Shown here piece by piece: positions 1 through 8,217 of a DNA stretch of 64,000 nucleotides; position 1 is the first letter of the stretch, and each line of letters opens with the position of its first letter. A model generated the notes under the pieces. It worked only from the letters and a program-made list of their open reading frames with translations, had not been told where the DNA came from and searched no databases. The translations under genes were made by a program, and so were the position numbers. The stretch covers positions 1 through 64,000 of the forward strand of contig JAJDAK010000001.1 in NCBI GenBank assembly GCA_029261895.1. The letters are read 5' to 3'. The stretch comes from Deltaproteobacteria bacterium. Its GTDB lineage: Bacteria > Myxococcota_A > UBA9160 > SZUA-336.

Positions 1-240
1 GGCCGCAAGTGACACGCGGTCTTGCTGACCGTGCGCGTGATTGGGACAAGGGGTCGGTGGAAACTTGGATCGATTAGCCCTGAACGAGTTCGACGAGAGT
101 CAGAGCGAGGTTTGGGCAGCTCGGGGGCCCCATGCGAGCGAAGACTGTTGTCAAACTCGAATCAGAGCTCGACGAAATGCAAAGGCGGGCACGAAGTCGA
201 CCGCCGTGCGCGAAGGGCGGCAAAGCCGCCCGCTAACGCG
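1..240. other. Left-edge region without a convincing gene
   Basis: No reading frame here looks like a real protein. The plus-strand frames are arginine-rich and unconserved-looking, and a 34-codon plus frame from 132 to 236 has no ribosome binding site. The only structure I see is a perfect 7-bp inverted repeat at 215-231 (GGGCGGC, loop AAA, GCCGCCC). It lies just past the stop of the small minus-strand gene ending at 241, but no T-run follows it, so it is at best a weak terminator. Confidence 0.4.
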
Positions 241-354
241 CTAAGAGTAGACGGACCCGAGGAGGATCATGATGGCGAGGTACGACATGAACAGCGCGAT
301 GTTGCGGCCGAAAAGGCTTGGGGACTCGTTATTGGTGTCGACAGCGTCCTGCAT
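241..354 (-). CDS. Small single-pass membrane protein (37 aa)
   Basis: This is a short frame of 37 codons. Its N-terminus is polar (about residues 1-14). One hydrophobic segment follows, roughly residues 19-35, read as ALFMSYLAIMILLG, and the protein ends VYS. GAAGGGG sits 6 nt before the chosen ATG. Two in-frame ATG codons lie directly upstream, giving a 39-aa alternative. Codon choice (GCC, CTC, ATC, CTG) matches neighbouring real genes. It lies 94 nt downstream of ndk on the same strand. I do not recognise a family. Size and topology resemble small accessory subunits of membrane complexes or regulatory membrane peptides, but no function can be assigned. Confidence 0.5.
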   Translation of the reverse strand: MQDAVDTNNESPSLFGRNIALFMSYLAIMILLGSVYS

Positions 355-448
355 CATCATCCCCTTCGGCCTATGTTCATCGAATCTATAGCGTGGGGAT
401 CGGTTTCGAGACCCACTAGAAACGTGATTAAAGTCACAATTAGGGGGA

Positions 449-877
449 TCAAATGCCGCGATCGACTAAATCGATCGCTCGGAAAAAGTACGCGATCTCT
501 ATCGCCGCGTTTTCCGCCGAATCGGAGCCATGTACCGCGTTCTTCTCGATATCCTTCGCGAAACGCTTGCGCAGCGTGCCTTCGTCGGCCTCATCAGGGT
601 TAGTCGCGCCCATGAGTTTACGGTAGGTCGGAATCGCGTTCTCACCTTCGAGCACACTCACGATCACGGGCCCGGAAGTCATGAACTCCACCAGGCTCCC
701 GAAAAACGGTCGCTCCTGATGAACCTCGTAGAATCCTTCCGCTTGCTTGCGTGTAAGTTGCAGCATGCGGGCAGCGACAACGCGCAGCCCGCTGTCCTCG
801 ATCGCCTGCAGAATGGAGCCGAACTTTCCGTCGGCGACGGCATCGGGCTTCACAATCGAAAGTGTTTGTTCTTTCAC
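449..877 (-). CDS. ndk: Nucleoside diphosphate kinase
   Basis: Ndk transfers the gamma-phosphate of ATP to nucleoside diphosphates through a phosphohistidine, keeping NTP and dNTP pools balanced in the cytoplasm. The 142-aa length is typical. The nucleotide-binding K10 sits in IVKPDAV, and the catalytic H116 sits in NAVHGSDS. The start codon is GTG. The gene lies 33 nt after the MoxR ATPase on the same strand and is probably the last large gene of the DUF3617 / AAA-VWA / MoxR operon. It is complete, with no odd residues. Confidence 0.95.
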   Translation of the reverse strand: MKEQTLSIVKPDAVADGKFGSILQAIEDSGLRVVAARMLQLTRKQAEGFYEVHQERPFFGSLVEFMTSGPVIVSVLEGENAIPTYRKLMGATNPDEADEGTLRKRFAKDIEKNAVHGSDSAENAAIEIAYFFRAIDLVDRGI

Positions 878-910
878 AGCGCGCCAAAAGTAGCGGGACT
901 CGCCCTCACG

Positions 911-1858
911 TCAATCCCCATATTCTCTTTGGATTCGGGCGATCAGCGCGGGAATCTCAGCTCGCACGTCGGCGGGTACGCGAAACGTCGTCATCCAGCG
1001 CAGAACTGCAAGGTCCTCGACCGTGACGCGGCCTCGCCCTGCCAGCACGGCCGAGCCGCGTAGCAGTTTTATCGCTTTCACCAAAAAGCTACGGTCAGTG
1101 AGCAGCGAATTGGTCTCGTCACAGCCGTGATGCTCGACCAACACACGCAGAAACTCGAGTAGCGCGCGCTTAATCCGGTCCCCGACCTGCGTCTTTTGTA
1201 GCTCATCGTAGAGTGCGTCGTAGTCGGCTCGCGTACCGTGTGCCGTTGGTGCCGCCACCTCCTCGATCGTACCCGATGCGAAACGTTCGATGACCGCGCG
1301 CGCCGCCTCTTGATCCCCCGACTGGATCAATCCACTGACTTGCAGCTGAATGGTGAAGCGATCCAGGCAGGCAGGATCAAGCGGTTCGTTGTAGTACTCA
1401 TCGAGGTGTGGATTGCTGGTGGCGATCGCGGTCATGAGCGGAAGATTGGATTCTGCGTAAGAGCGTTCGTTCAAAATGCGGAGCAGCACGTTGAGTGCTT
1501 CCCCGGGCGCGCGCGAGATATCGTCAAGCACGCAGACGTCCGCAGCTAGGATTCCGCCCTTTTCGATGCGTTGATGAATCGTTTCGCCCTGGCCATCTTC
1601 AAGTATCCGCCGCTCAAGCACGACGTCTCCGAGCAACTCGGTCAGCCGCGTGTCACGGTGCAGCTGATAGAAAAAGAATTTAAGCTTGGATCCGCGTGCG
1701 ACAATCTCGGCCATGCGGGTTTTCGCGGTACCTGGTGGTCCTTCGAGGTAGATATGTTCCCGACAAACGACAGCGGTTAAGAGGGCTTCCTTCACTTCGT
1801 CGTGACCAATCACGAATCGATCGAGTTCCCGACGTAGATTTTGCAGCAGCGCATTCAC
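911..1858 (-). CDS. MoxR-family AAA+ ATPase
   Basis: This 315-aa AAA+ ATPase belongs to the MoxR/ChlI group, which uses ATP to remodel or activate partner proteins, often with a VWA-domain protein. Walker A is GPPGTAKT at residues 40-47 and Walker B is VCVLDDIS near 108-115. The small lid domain follows to about residue 310. The GTG start shares its G with the TAG stop of the upstream AAA-VWA gene, so the two are translationally coupled and probably work together like magnesium-chelatase I and D subunits. No chelatase H subunit is in view, so the client is unknown. Confidence 0.85.
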   Translation of the reverse strand: MNALLQNLRRELDRFVIGHDEVKEALLTAVVCREHIYLEGPPGTAKTRMAEIVARGSKLKFFFYQLHRDTRLTELLGDVVLERRILEDGQGETIHQRIEKGGILAADVCVLDDISRAPGEALNVLLRILNERSYAESNLPLMTAIATSNPHLDEYYNEPLDPACLDRFTIQLQVSGLIQSGDQEAARAVIERFASGTIEEVAAPTAHGTRADYDALYDELQKTQVGDRIKRALLEFLRVLVEHHGCDETNSLLTDRSFLVKAIKLLRGSAVLAGRGRVTVEDLAVLRWMTTFRVPADVRAEIPALIARIQREYGD

Positions 1859-3624
1859 TAGGCGGCTCCCGCGACCATTTCGTCAAACGCTTTTACCGCG
1901 ATATCTCCGCCAACCCCAGGTACACCACGGAAACAGCGGCCACCCGTTTCGGTGCTGATCTCTTGAAGTATCTCGGGGAAGTCACCGAGGCCAAGGAAGA
2001 CCGCGTGAATTCGCACTCCGAGGCGCTTTGCGAGCGCACGCTCGCGGTGGACGCGCGGATCGCCGATCACTGGCACACCATCGGTCAAGATCACGATATG
2101 ACTCGAACCTTTGGGGAACTTACGAAACTCTTCCAACGCAATGCGCAACGGCGCTTCGTAGTTGGTACGGCCTTCAGCACGCCGCGTCGCGGCCTGATCC
2201 AGCAATCGCCGATAGCCCTTGTGGAAAAAACGTTCGGCCAGGTGATAACGCTCGGCTTGATGGTTGAATTCGACATAGCCGATACGCATGCGCTGCTTCA
2301 TGCCGACACGAACCAATCCACTTACGACTTGACCCGCCCACAGACTGAGACGACCCTCCATCGATGCCGATACGTCACGAAGGATCGCCAGCCGTCCCCC
2401 GTTGTGTTTGCGTTCTCGACGATAGACTCGAGGCAGACCCGGCAGGTTGCCATCCAAAAGTCGCACGAGCTCACTCAGGTCCGCTTCGGGCCATTCATCC
2501 AGTTGGCGCATCGCGCGATAGCGCCTGGGTTGTCCCGCAGGATCTTCATCGGGCTGCGCCACGCCGCGGTCCCGGTTTCCCAACAGTGCACTGACGAGCG
2601 GCTCGACCTGGGCCACCGCCAACACAGGGCGTTGGATCGGATCCAGTGGCGCGTCCACGCATAGAGCCGGTCCAGCCATCGGCTGAAGCGGCGCATCTCC
2701 ACCGTCGCCCGCGCGTTCTCCCGCGCGACCCAGTGCGGGCAGATCGACAGGGCCCGGTTTCTCCGCAAGCGCCGCTTCGAAACAGACATCGAACTCTTCA
2801 AAAACTTCTCGGGGCACGCGAAACTTCAGCAGGTAGCGCAGCGCCCGGAGATCCTGAGCTTCGACCCTTGTCGCGCCACGCGACCATGCGTGCGCTTGAA
2901 AGATTTTCGGTGCGATGCGCGCGAACACGCGGTCGCTCAATAACGTCGGACTCGAGTGCCGCAACGATCGAAGCCTAATCATCCCAAGCAGCTCCACGTA
3001 TACCGACAAAGCGTGACGGTCGAACGGGAGCCGCTGAAGCTCCTGCCTTGCACGCTCTAAATCCAAATCCGATTCGTGGCTGATCTGCTGTGGGGATTCG
3101 GGCTGATCAAGCCACTGCGCAGCAGCGACCCAATCGCCCGAAACAACACGGCCGCGTAGACGTAGCTGAAAAGCAAAACGGTCCAGAATATCCAAACCCA
3201 AAGGATCCGTTGCATGGGCGTGCTCTTGGGGAAGCGCGGTTGCAATCGCGATTTCGAGCGGCAAGGGCGCCCCGTCGAGCTCGCGCCGATCTAAGACCTG
3301 TAACAACGGAACCAGCGACTCACGCGGTGCCCGCGAGAGATCGTCCAACAACAACGCGTTCGCCGAAAAAATCCGCCCCCGATCGCGGCTGCTCAGGAGT
3401 CTCTCGCTGCCTGCATCGGATATCCGCCGAAGCACGAGCTGGCCGAATAGATCCGCGGCCCGAAAGTCACGATGAAATTCTACGACCGTCAACGCGTGGG
3501 TATTCGCGCGCAGGAAATCTGCCGCGATGCTCGTCTTCCCGCATCCAGGCGGGCCTTCAAGATAGACGTGTTCCTTGGCGAGTAGCGCTAGCCGTAGCGC
3601 GGTCTTGATATCAACATCGTTCAC
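1858..3624 (-). CDS. AAA+ ATPase fused to a von Willebrand factor A domain
   Basis: The protein has a MoxR-like AAA+ domain (about residues 10-285, Walker A GPPGCGKT near 24-31, Walker B LLLDDLS near 92-98), a linker, and a C-terminal VWA domain. The VWA domain carries a metal-ion adhesion motif DVSASM near 417-422 and ILTDG further on. The architecture matches the magnesium-chelatase D subunit, but the ATPase motifs look intact. I chose the GTG at 3624 because it makes a GTGA overlap with the stop of the upstream DUF3617 gene; an ATG 33 nt earlier is also in frame. It is coupled to the MoxR ATPase downstream. The pair is likely an ATP-driven remodelling machine of unknown target. Confidence 0.8.
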   Translation of the reverse strand: MNDVDIKTALRLALLAKEHVYLEGPPGCGKTSIAADFLRANTHALTVVEFHRDFRAADLFGQLVLRRISDAGSERLLSSRDRGRIFSANALLLDDLSRAPRESLVPLLQVLDRRELDGAPLPLEIAIATALPQEHAHATDPLGLDILDRFAFQLRLRGRVVSGDWVAAAQWLDQPESPQQISHESDLDLERARQELQRLPFDRHALSVYVELLGMIRLRSLRHSSPTLLSDRVFARIAPKIFQAHAWSRGATRVEAQDLRALRYLLKFRVPREVFEEFDVCFEAALAEKPGPVDLPALGRAGERAGDGGDAPLQPMAGPALCVDAPLDPIQRPVLAVAQVEPLVSALLGNRDRGVAQPDEDPAGQPRRYRAMRQLDEWPEADLSELVRLLDGNLPGLPRVYRRERKHNGGRLAILRDVSASMEGRLSLWAGQVVSGLVRVGMKQRMRIGYVEFNHQAERYHLAERFFHKGYRRLLDQAATRRAEGRTNYEAPLRIALEEFRKFPKGSSHIVILTDGVPVIGDPRVHRERALAKRLGVRIHAVFLGLGDFPEILQEISTETGGRCFRGVPGVGGDIAVKAFDEMVAGAA

Positions 3625-4046
3625 TCGGGGCAGTCGCCGATCCGCTCGCCGTCCCATTTGGTCTCGATCGTCTGGATTTTACCTTCCATCGCTACCTTCA
3701 TGCGCAACATACCTTTGATCTCCGTGCCACCACCCGAAAGCTCGCCCTCCCCGACCGTGCCGGGCATCGGTTGATCGCAACTCATCTTCCACTTCAATAC
3801 CCCGTCCGAAAGGCTTGAACTCACCAGTTTGCAGGTGGAATCCGCATCAATCATGTCTTCCGCCGAAAACTTGTTCTTGGTAAAACATTCCTCGTCGACA
3901 TCTTCCATCGGCGTGGGTGAGAACCCGCTGCGAGAGGATTGTTTGATCTTCCAGAGTCCGGGTTTGATCTCAATTGCATCTTCGGCGATCGCGACCGCTG
4001 GACAAAGCAATAGTCCCAGCATGATCCATCCATACACTGAGCTCAA
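3621..4046 (-). CDS. DUF3617 family secreted protein
   Basis: This is a small exported protein of 141 aa. It has a signal peptide (residues 1-21, cleavage near AIA/ED), then the DUF3617 pattern: an early GLWK segment and three cysteines (ECF, TCK, SCD) before a C-terminal GDCPE. Function is unknown for the family. The start is TTG with AAGGAGA 5 nt upstream; a GTG lies three codons in. It heads the operon with the AAA-VWA and MoxR genes. A periplasmic protein at the head of a chaperone-like operon may be a client or a passenger. Confidence 0.75.
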   Translation of the reverse strand: MSSVYGWIMLGLLLCPAVAIAEDAIEIKPGLWKIKQSSRSGFSPTPMEDVDEECFTKNKFSAEDMIDADSTCKLVSSSLSDGVLKWKMSCDQPMPGTVGEGELSGGGTEIKGMLRMKVAMEGKIQTIETKWDGERIGDCPE

Positions 4047-4126
4047 CTGGTCTCCTTCGGGTGACTTCGCGGAGCACTCTGCCCTAGACCGCGCAGCGAA
4101 TCAACGGTGCTTTCGCCAGATTTTCG

Positions 4127-4903
4127 CTAACGGGAAGTCGCACTGAAGAGATAGCGATTGATACTGAAGAAATAGGCGTCACCGAGCTCACGCAGCTCCG
4201 TAGCCCAAGCGTCGGCCTCCGTCGGGTCAATGCCGTTCTGCCTTGCGAAGTTTTGAATCGCGAAGAGAATGCCGAAGCTATAACAGTTTGGGTGGTAGGC
4301 CCGATTCAATAGCGGGATCACATCGACCCGATCGACCTGAAACCCTGCATCGCTGAGCTTCGTGCCGAGTGATGCCGGTAGGTGCGGGTCGTGCAAATGC
4401 GCATCCCAAGCATCCATCACGCGGCGCATGCGTGCGTGGTCAGACGTATGCCAGACCACACTATCCCAATCGGTGTCGAGAATCATCACACGTCCACCGG
4501 GCCGAAGCACGCGACGTACCTCCTCCAGCGCGGCTGGCATATCGGATACGTATTCATAGACCTGCGTTGAGGTCACAACATCGAAACTGTCGTCGTCATA
4601 CTCAAGCTTCGTCGCGTCGCCAATCTTAAAATCGGTCCACGGCAACTCGGTACACCGACGCGTAGTCATCGCGATCATCGGTTCCGATAGGTCGATCCCC
4701 GCGACATGACCTTGGTCACCGACCATCTGCGCCATGTCAAACGCTAGAAGCCCAGGTCCTACGCCTATGTCCAGCACGCGTTGCCCAGGCTTCAAACCGA
4801 GCGCGTACAACATCTGACTGCGCTGTCCGACTACGTCGGGGGTTTGATAGAGCCGCTCGATACCCTTGGCGGCATTTTCGTCAAACTGAATGATCTTGCT
4901 CAT
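4127..4903 (-). CDS. Class I SAM-dependent methyltransferase
   Basis: This 258-aa protein has the Rossmann-type methyltransferase fold. Motif I is VLDIGVGPG near residues 43-51, followed by an acidic residue in AGIDLS, a FKIGDATKLEYDDDSFD segment, and RRVLRPGGRVMILDTDWDS. This is the UbiE/Methyltransf_11 group, which methylates small molecules. The substrate cannot be told. The ATG has no Shine-Dalgarno but lies exactly 6 nt after a TATACT box, so the transcript may be leaderless. It is divergent from the luciferase-like oxidoreductase. Confidence 0.8.
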   Translation of the reverse strand: MSKIIQFDENAAKGIERLYQTPDVVGQRSQMLYALGLKPGQRVLDIGVGPGLLAFDMAQMVGDQGHVAGIDLSEPMIAMTTRRCTELPWTDFKIGDATKLEYDDDSFDVVTSTQVYEYVSDMPAALEEVRRVLRPGGRVMILDTDWDSVVWHTSDHARMRRVMDAWDAHLHDPHLPASLGTKLSDAGFQVDRVDVIPLLNRAYHPNCYSFGILFAIQNFARQNGIDPTEADAWATELRELGDAYFFSINRYLFSATSR

Positions 4904-4915
4904 GGCCTAAGTATA
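4904..4915 (-). promoter_or_regulatory. -10 box of a probable leaderless methyltransferase promoter
   Basis: On the minus strand TATACT is followed by six bases (TAGGCC) and then the ATG at 4903. Transcription starting about 7 nt after the -10 box would begin at the start codon itself. No Shine-Dalgarno is present. The -35 region is poor. Confidence 0.45.
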
Positions 4916-5004
4916 CGCTCCAGGCTCGCTAGACGTTACATCGCGCAGATGAAAGAATGGCGTTTCGACACGATCCTTGGACACCATTTAAAGGGAGCAA
5001 GCGC

Positions 5005-6006
5005 ATGCATGCATACGGGACTTTGATGGGAGATCTTCGGCAGATTCCCGACCGCGCGCGTGAGGTCGAGAGCCTGGGTTACCGCGGGGGTATGACGGCC
5101 GAAATGAATAACGATCCATTTTTGCCACTAACGCTTGCAGCGGAACATACCGAGGCCTTGCAATTGATTACCGGTATCGCGGTGGCGTTCGCGCGAAACC
5201 CGATGACACTGGCTCAAACGGCCCACGACCTGAACAGTTTTTCCGGCGGTCGGTTCCTATTGGGATTGGGCTCACAAATCCAACCCCATATCACCAAGCG
5301 ATTCAACATGCCCTGGTCCAAGCCCGCAGCACGAATGCGTGAGTTCATCCTCGCTATGCGTGCGATCTGGGACACGTGGTACGACGGGAAACCGCTCGAT
5401 TTTCGCGGTGAGTTTTATCGACACACGCTGATGACCCCGATGTTTACACCCACGAACACGCAACACGGGCGACCTCGTGTCATGTTGGCTGGCGTCGGTC
5501 CGCTCATGACAGAAGTCGCAGGCGAAGTTGCCGATGGCTTTATCGCGCACGGGTTTACCACCCCGCGCTATCTTAAGGAAGTTACGATCCCAGCACTGGA
5601 GCGCGGCCTGGCAACATCGGGCCGAACACTCGAAGATTTTGAAATTATCTGCCCGGTCATGATCGTTGCGGGGCAGGATGAACAAGCCTACCAAGCACAA
5701 CGCGACTCCGTGTCCAAACAACTCGCGTTCTATGGATCCACACCGGCCTATAAGCCAGTGCTGGATGTACACGGCTGGGGCGATCTACAACCCGAACTGA
5801 ATCGAATGTCGAAGCGTGGACTCTGGACCGAGATGGGCGAGTGCATCACCGATGAGATACTCGAGGCTTTCTCGGTCGATGTTGCACCCGAGCGTGTCGG
5901 CGAAACGTTGAAGGCACGCTATGGCGAGATGATCGACGGTTGGATGAGTACGTACAATCCCGGCGACAGAGACGCCGAGATTCAACTGATCGAAAGCTTG
6001 CGCTAA
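5005..6006 (+). CDS. LLM-class flavin/F420-dependent oxidoreductase
   Basis: This 333-aa TIM-barrel oxidoreductase belongs to the luciferase-like monooxygenase superfamily. It resembles the actinobacterial/deltaproteobacterial TIGR03617 group predicted to use F420. Visible features are ITGIAVAFARNPMTLAQTAHDL, the SGGRFLLGLGSQI loop and a conserved C-terminal half. I chose the ATG at 5005 because AAGGGAG lies 7 nt upstream; an upstream ATG at 4957 lacks a site. Its stop overlaps the convergent NTF2-like gene by 4 nt. Substrate is unknown; F420 use is inferred from the family. Confidence 0.8.
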   Translation: MHAYGTLMGDLRQIPDRAREVESLGYRGGMTAEMNNDPFLPLTLAAEHTEALQLITGIAVAFARNPMTLAQTAHDLNSFSGGRFLLGLGSQIQPHITKRFNMPWSKPAARMREFILAMRAIWDTWYDGKPLDFRGEFYRHTLMTPMFTPTNTQHGRPRVMLAGVGPLMTEVAGEVADGFIAHGFTTPRYLKEVTIPALERGLATSGRTLEDFEIICPVMIVAGQDEQAYQAQRDSVSKQLAFYGSTPAYKPVLDVHGWGDLQPELNRMSKRGLWTEMGECITDEILEAFSVDVAPERVGETLKARYGEMIDGWMSTYNPGDRDAEIQLIESLR

Positions 6007-6527
6007 ACGCCGGCCCTCTCAAAGAACGAACTCGCCCCGCGCGTCCATGACGGACCCGTGCCCCAGTTGAGACGCGTCCGCTTTTCTTTGTGCTTAGGAT
6101 CGTGCGCTTCCAACGCCGCTGAATATTCGGCGGTCGCGCGGCGTGCGCCGGGAACCGACCAATAGTCTTCTTCCGATTTGAAAAGTCCGTCGCCGGCGTA
6201 CTCTAAGATAGTGACCCCTGGGAAATCGATCGCACCTTTGCCTGAAGGATGGTCACGCCGATTCTGCATGTACACGATCACGCGGCCGCTACTCGGATCC
6301 ACGGTATGCCATTCGTATGCGGTATACAGCTCACAGTACTGTTCCATGATTTCGCCGATCCATTTGCGAATCACTTCACGTCCAGCCATATTGCCGAGTA
6401 CGTGTTCCACGTAGGTTGCGTCCTCAGTAAAGCAATTTGCAAAAGCATTCCAATCTTCACCCACCGCGCCCATTTGCCAGTAGTGGCGAAACGCTTGCTC
6501 CAATTCATCGGGACTAAATCGACTCAT
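6003..6527 (-). CDS. NTF2-like (SnoaL-type) protein
   Basis: This 174-aa alpha+beta cone-fold protein resembles NTF2-like polyketide cyclases and ring hydroxylase beta-type proteins. An FTEDATYVEHVLGNMAG segment is followed by IRKWIGEIME and a DYWSVPGARR region. Such proteins bind or isomerise hydrophobic small molecules, including steroids, but the fold does not predict the reaction. The ATG at 6527 is preceded by GAGGAGC. It is convergent with the luciferase-like gene and divergent from the BamE-like lipoprotein. Confidence 0.7.
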   Translation of the reverse strand: MSRFSPDELEQAFRHYWQMGAVGEDWNAFANCFTEDATYVEHVLGNMAGREVIRKWIGEIMEQYCELYTAYEWHTVDPSSGRVIVYMQNRRDHPSGKGAIDFPGVTILEYAGDGLFKSEEDYWSVPGARRATAEYSAALEAHDPKHKEKRTRLNWGTGPSWTRGASSFFERAGV

Positions 6528-6575
6528 TGCCTGCTCCTCGCACTGGATTCTGGTCTCCGGAATCCATCAATCCAG

Positions 6576-6587
6576 TATACTCGGCCT
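6576..6587 (+). promoter_or_regulatory. -10 box of a probable leaderless BamE-like promoter
   Basis: TATACT at 6576-6581 is followed by six bases and then the GTG at 6588. This is the same spacing as the methyltransferase promoter. No Shine-Dalgarno is visible. Confidence 0.45.
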
Positions 6588-6998
6588 GTGTTACTTCAGC
6601 GGAATATATCGCTCGCATTGGTGCTCGCGATCTCGGCGTGCGCAACCTCAGGCAAGTCGTTTGACCCCGACCGCGTGTCGCATATCGACATCGGGAGGAG
6701 CTCCCAAGCCGAAATTCGGCGCATGTTTGGCGAACCGGTCAAACTGCAGGTCCAGGGGAGCGGGGGCAGTTCTTGGAAATATGACTATCGCGAGGTCAAA
6801 ACTCGCGACACCGGTATATTCACTCGTATCGCTCGATTCGTGCTTTCGCTCTTCGGTGTTCGGAGTATCGGGCCGCCGGTCAACGTGCGCTATTCAAATG
6901 AGATCCGGCATCAATTGACCGTTTTCTTTGACGACTACGGCACGGTCCGAGACTTCACGTATGAACGTACCGATAAACCCAGCAAGAAAATCTACTAG
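6588..6998 (+). CDS. BamE/OmlA-like outer-membrane lipoprotein
   Basis: This 136-aa lipoprotein has a short signal ending in the lipobox ISAC (Cys near residue 18), then a SmpA/OmlA-like domain: IDIGRSSQAEIRRMFGEP, which is the typical G-x-(S/T)-x(2)-E-(I/V) helix and turn, followed by beta strands. BamE proteins stabilise the outer-membrane protein assembly complex, but stand-alone paralogues are common, so a BAM role is not proven. The GTG start is chosen because it begins the signal peptide and lies 6 nt after a -10 box. The gene is followed 6 nt later by a membrane protein. Confidence 0.7.
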   Translation: MLLQRNISLALVLAISACATSGKSFDPDRVSHIDIGRSSQAEIRRMFGEPVKLQVQGSGGSSWKYDYREVKTRDTGIFTRIARFVLSLFGVRSIGPPVNVRYSNEIRHQLTVFFDDYGTVRDFTYERTDKPSKKIY

Positions 6999-7004
6999 TC
7001 GACC

Positions 7005-7643
7005 ATGCTAATCGGCCACTACAGCGTCGCATTCGCTATGAAGCGATTTGAGCCGAACCTAAAACTCTGGTGGCTCTTCGTCGCGGTACAGTTTGTCGAT
7101 ATCCTCTTCACCCTCGCCGTCTTCGCGGGCCTTGAGGACTTTCACCTGGTCTGGGAACTACCGTCGAATCCGCTCGACCTCTATTACATGCCCTTCACCC
7201 ATAGCCTCACGGCGTCGATCGGCTGGGCGTTGCTTGGCTTCCTGGCGCTACGGCACACCACAGACCTCAGCCGGAATTCCTGTGTACTGATTGCACTCGC
7301 GATTCTGTCGCATTGGTTCGTAGACTTGCCAGTGCATCGACCCGACTTACCCGTCTATGGAAACCAGCTCAAGCTCGGCTTCAGCCTCTGGAACTATCCT
7401 CTGCTCGCGTATTCAGCAGAGATCGCCCTACTTCTCGGTTCGGTCGTTTACCTCGCGACTCACTCATCGAGTCAGCATCGAAAGCCACTCTACGCACTCG
7501 GTGCGGTTCTCGTATTGATCCAGACTGGCGTTACGTTCGGTCCGGTTCCAACAGCAAAGCTGGTCATCACTGCCTCGTTGCTGATAAATTTTCTTCTACT
7601 TACATTTCTTGCACGGGTGGTCGATGTCCGACAAAACGCTTGA
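7005..7643 (+). CDS. Polytopic membrane protein, possible membrane-bound metal-dependent hydrolase
   Basis: This 212-aa protein has about five or six hydrophobic segments. Conserved-looking polar clusters lie near the membrane: GHYSVAFAMKR at the N-terminus, PFTHSL near 63-68, and SHWFVDLPVHRPDLPVY near 102-118. These histidine/aspartate clusters resemble the YdjM/DUF457 group of membrane-bound metal-dependent hydrolases. The resemblance is by eye only. It starts 6 nt after the BamE-like stop with no strong ribosome site, so it is probably translationally coupled, and it overlaps the next gene by 20 nt. Confidence 0.55.
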   Translation: MLIGHYSVAFAMKRFEPNLKLWWLFVAVQFVDILFTLAVFAGLEDFHLVWELPSNPLDLYYMPFTHSLTASIGWALLGFLALRHTTDLSRNSCVLIALAILSHWFVDLPVHRPDLPVYGNQLKLGFSLWNYPLLAYSAEIALLLGSVVYLATHSSSQHRKPLYALGAVLVLIQTGVTFGPVPTAKLVITASLLINFLLLTFLARVVDVRQNA

Positions 7644-8217
7644 GTTCTGGTTCGAATTCGCCAGCACCTACTCGTATGTCGCGGCGTCACGAATCGAGGC
7701 GTTGGCAATCGAGGCTGATGTCGAAATACTTTGGCGACCCTTTCTTCTAGGGCCGATTTTCGCTGCTCAAGGCTGGAACGACTCTCCGTTCAACCTCTTC
7801 CCCACAAAGGGCGAGTACATGTGGCGGGATATGGAACGACTCTGCGAAAAGTACAGCCTGGCGTTCAAACGGCCTACTGGGTTTCCGAGGAACGGTTTGC
7901 TCGCGGCACGCGTCGCGATTGCCGCCGACCGGCAGCCTTGGCTCGGAGATTTTGTGCGCAAAGTCTACGAAGCGAACTTCGCATGCGATCGCGATATCTC
8001 TGATCCCGACGTCTTGAGTGATTGGATCGAGGACGCGGATGTCTGGCTTGAGCGTGCAGCAACCGCCGAAAACAAGACTCGCCTGCGCGAGCAGACTGAG
8101 TCTGCACAGAAGGCCGGTATCTTCGGTGCGCCTAGTTTCCGAGTGGGTGAGGAACTGTTCTGGGGCAACGATCGTCTGGAAGACGCGATCGCCTGGGCTA
8201 GCCAGACACATTCGTAA
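7624..8217 (+). CDS. DsbA-fold 2-hydroxychromene-2-carboxylate isomerase family protein
   Basis: This 197-aa protein is a kappa-class GST/HCCA isomerase relative. The active-site region is FEFASTYSYVA in place of a DsbA CxxC, so the catalytic residue would be a serine. A GIFGAPSF cis-proline loop and a C-terminal WGNDRLEDAI are typical. Family members perform glutathione-dependent isomerisation in aromatic degradation; the substrate here is unknown. The ATG at 7624 lies inside the end of the membrane protein gene. It overlaps the convergent RND gene by 20 nt. A paralogue lies at 28067. Confidence 0.75.
   Translation: MSDKTLEFWFEFASTYSYVAASRIEALAIEADVEILWRPFLLGPIFAAQGWNDSPFNLFPTKGEYMWRDMERLCEKYSLAFKRPTGFPRNGLLAARVAIAADRQPWLGDFVRKVYEANFACDRDISDPDVLSDWIEDADVWLERAATAENKTRLREQTESAQKAGIFGAPSFRVGEELFWGNDRLEDAIAWASQTHS

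Noticed and set aside
215..231. Perfect GGGCGGC/GCCGCCC hairpin taken as terminator
   Set aside because: No T-run on either strand and GC-rich dyads of this size are frequent by chance; noted only in the region entry.
22..603. Long plus-strand reading frame opposite ndk
   Set aside because: Arg- and Pro-rich, no ribosome site, and its second half is antisense to the clear ndk coding region.
1696..2664. 322-codon plus-strand frame antisense to the AAA-VWA gene
   Set aside because: It shadows a well-supported minus-strand protein; no motifs and no start signal.
4957..5004. Earlier ATG of the luciferase-like gene
   Set aside because: No ribosome site, whereas ATG 5005 has AAGGGAG at correct spacing and the protein fold begins there.
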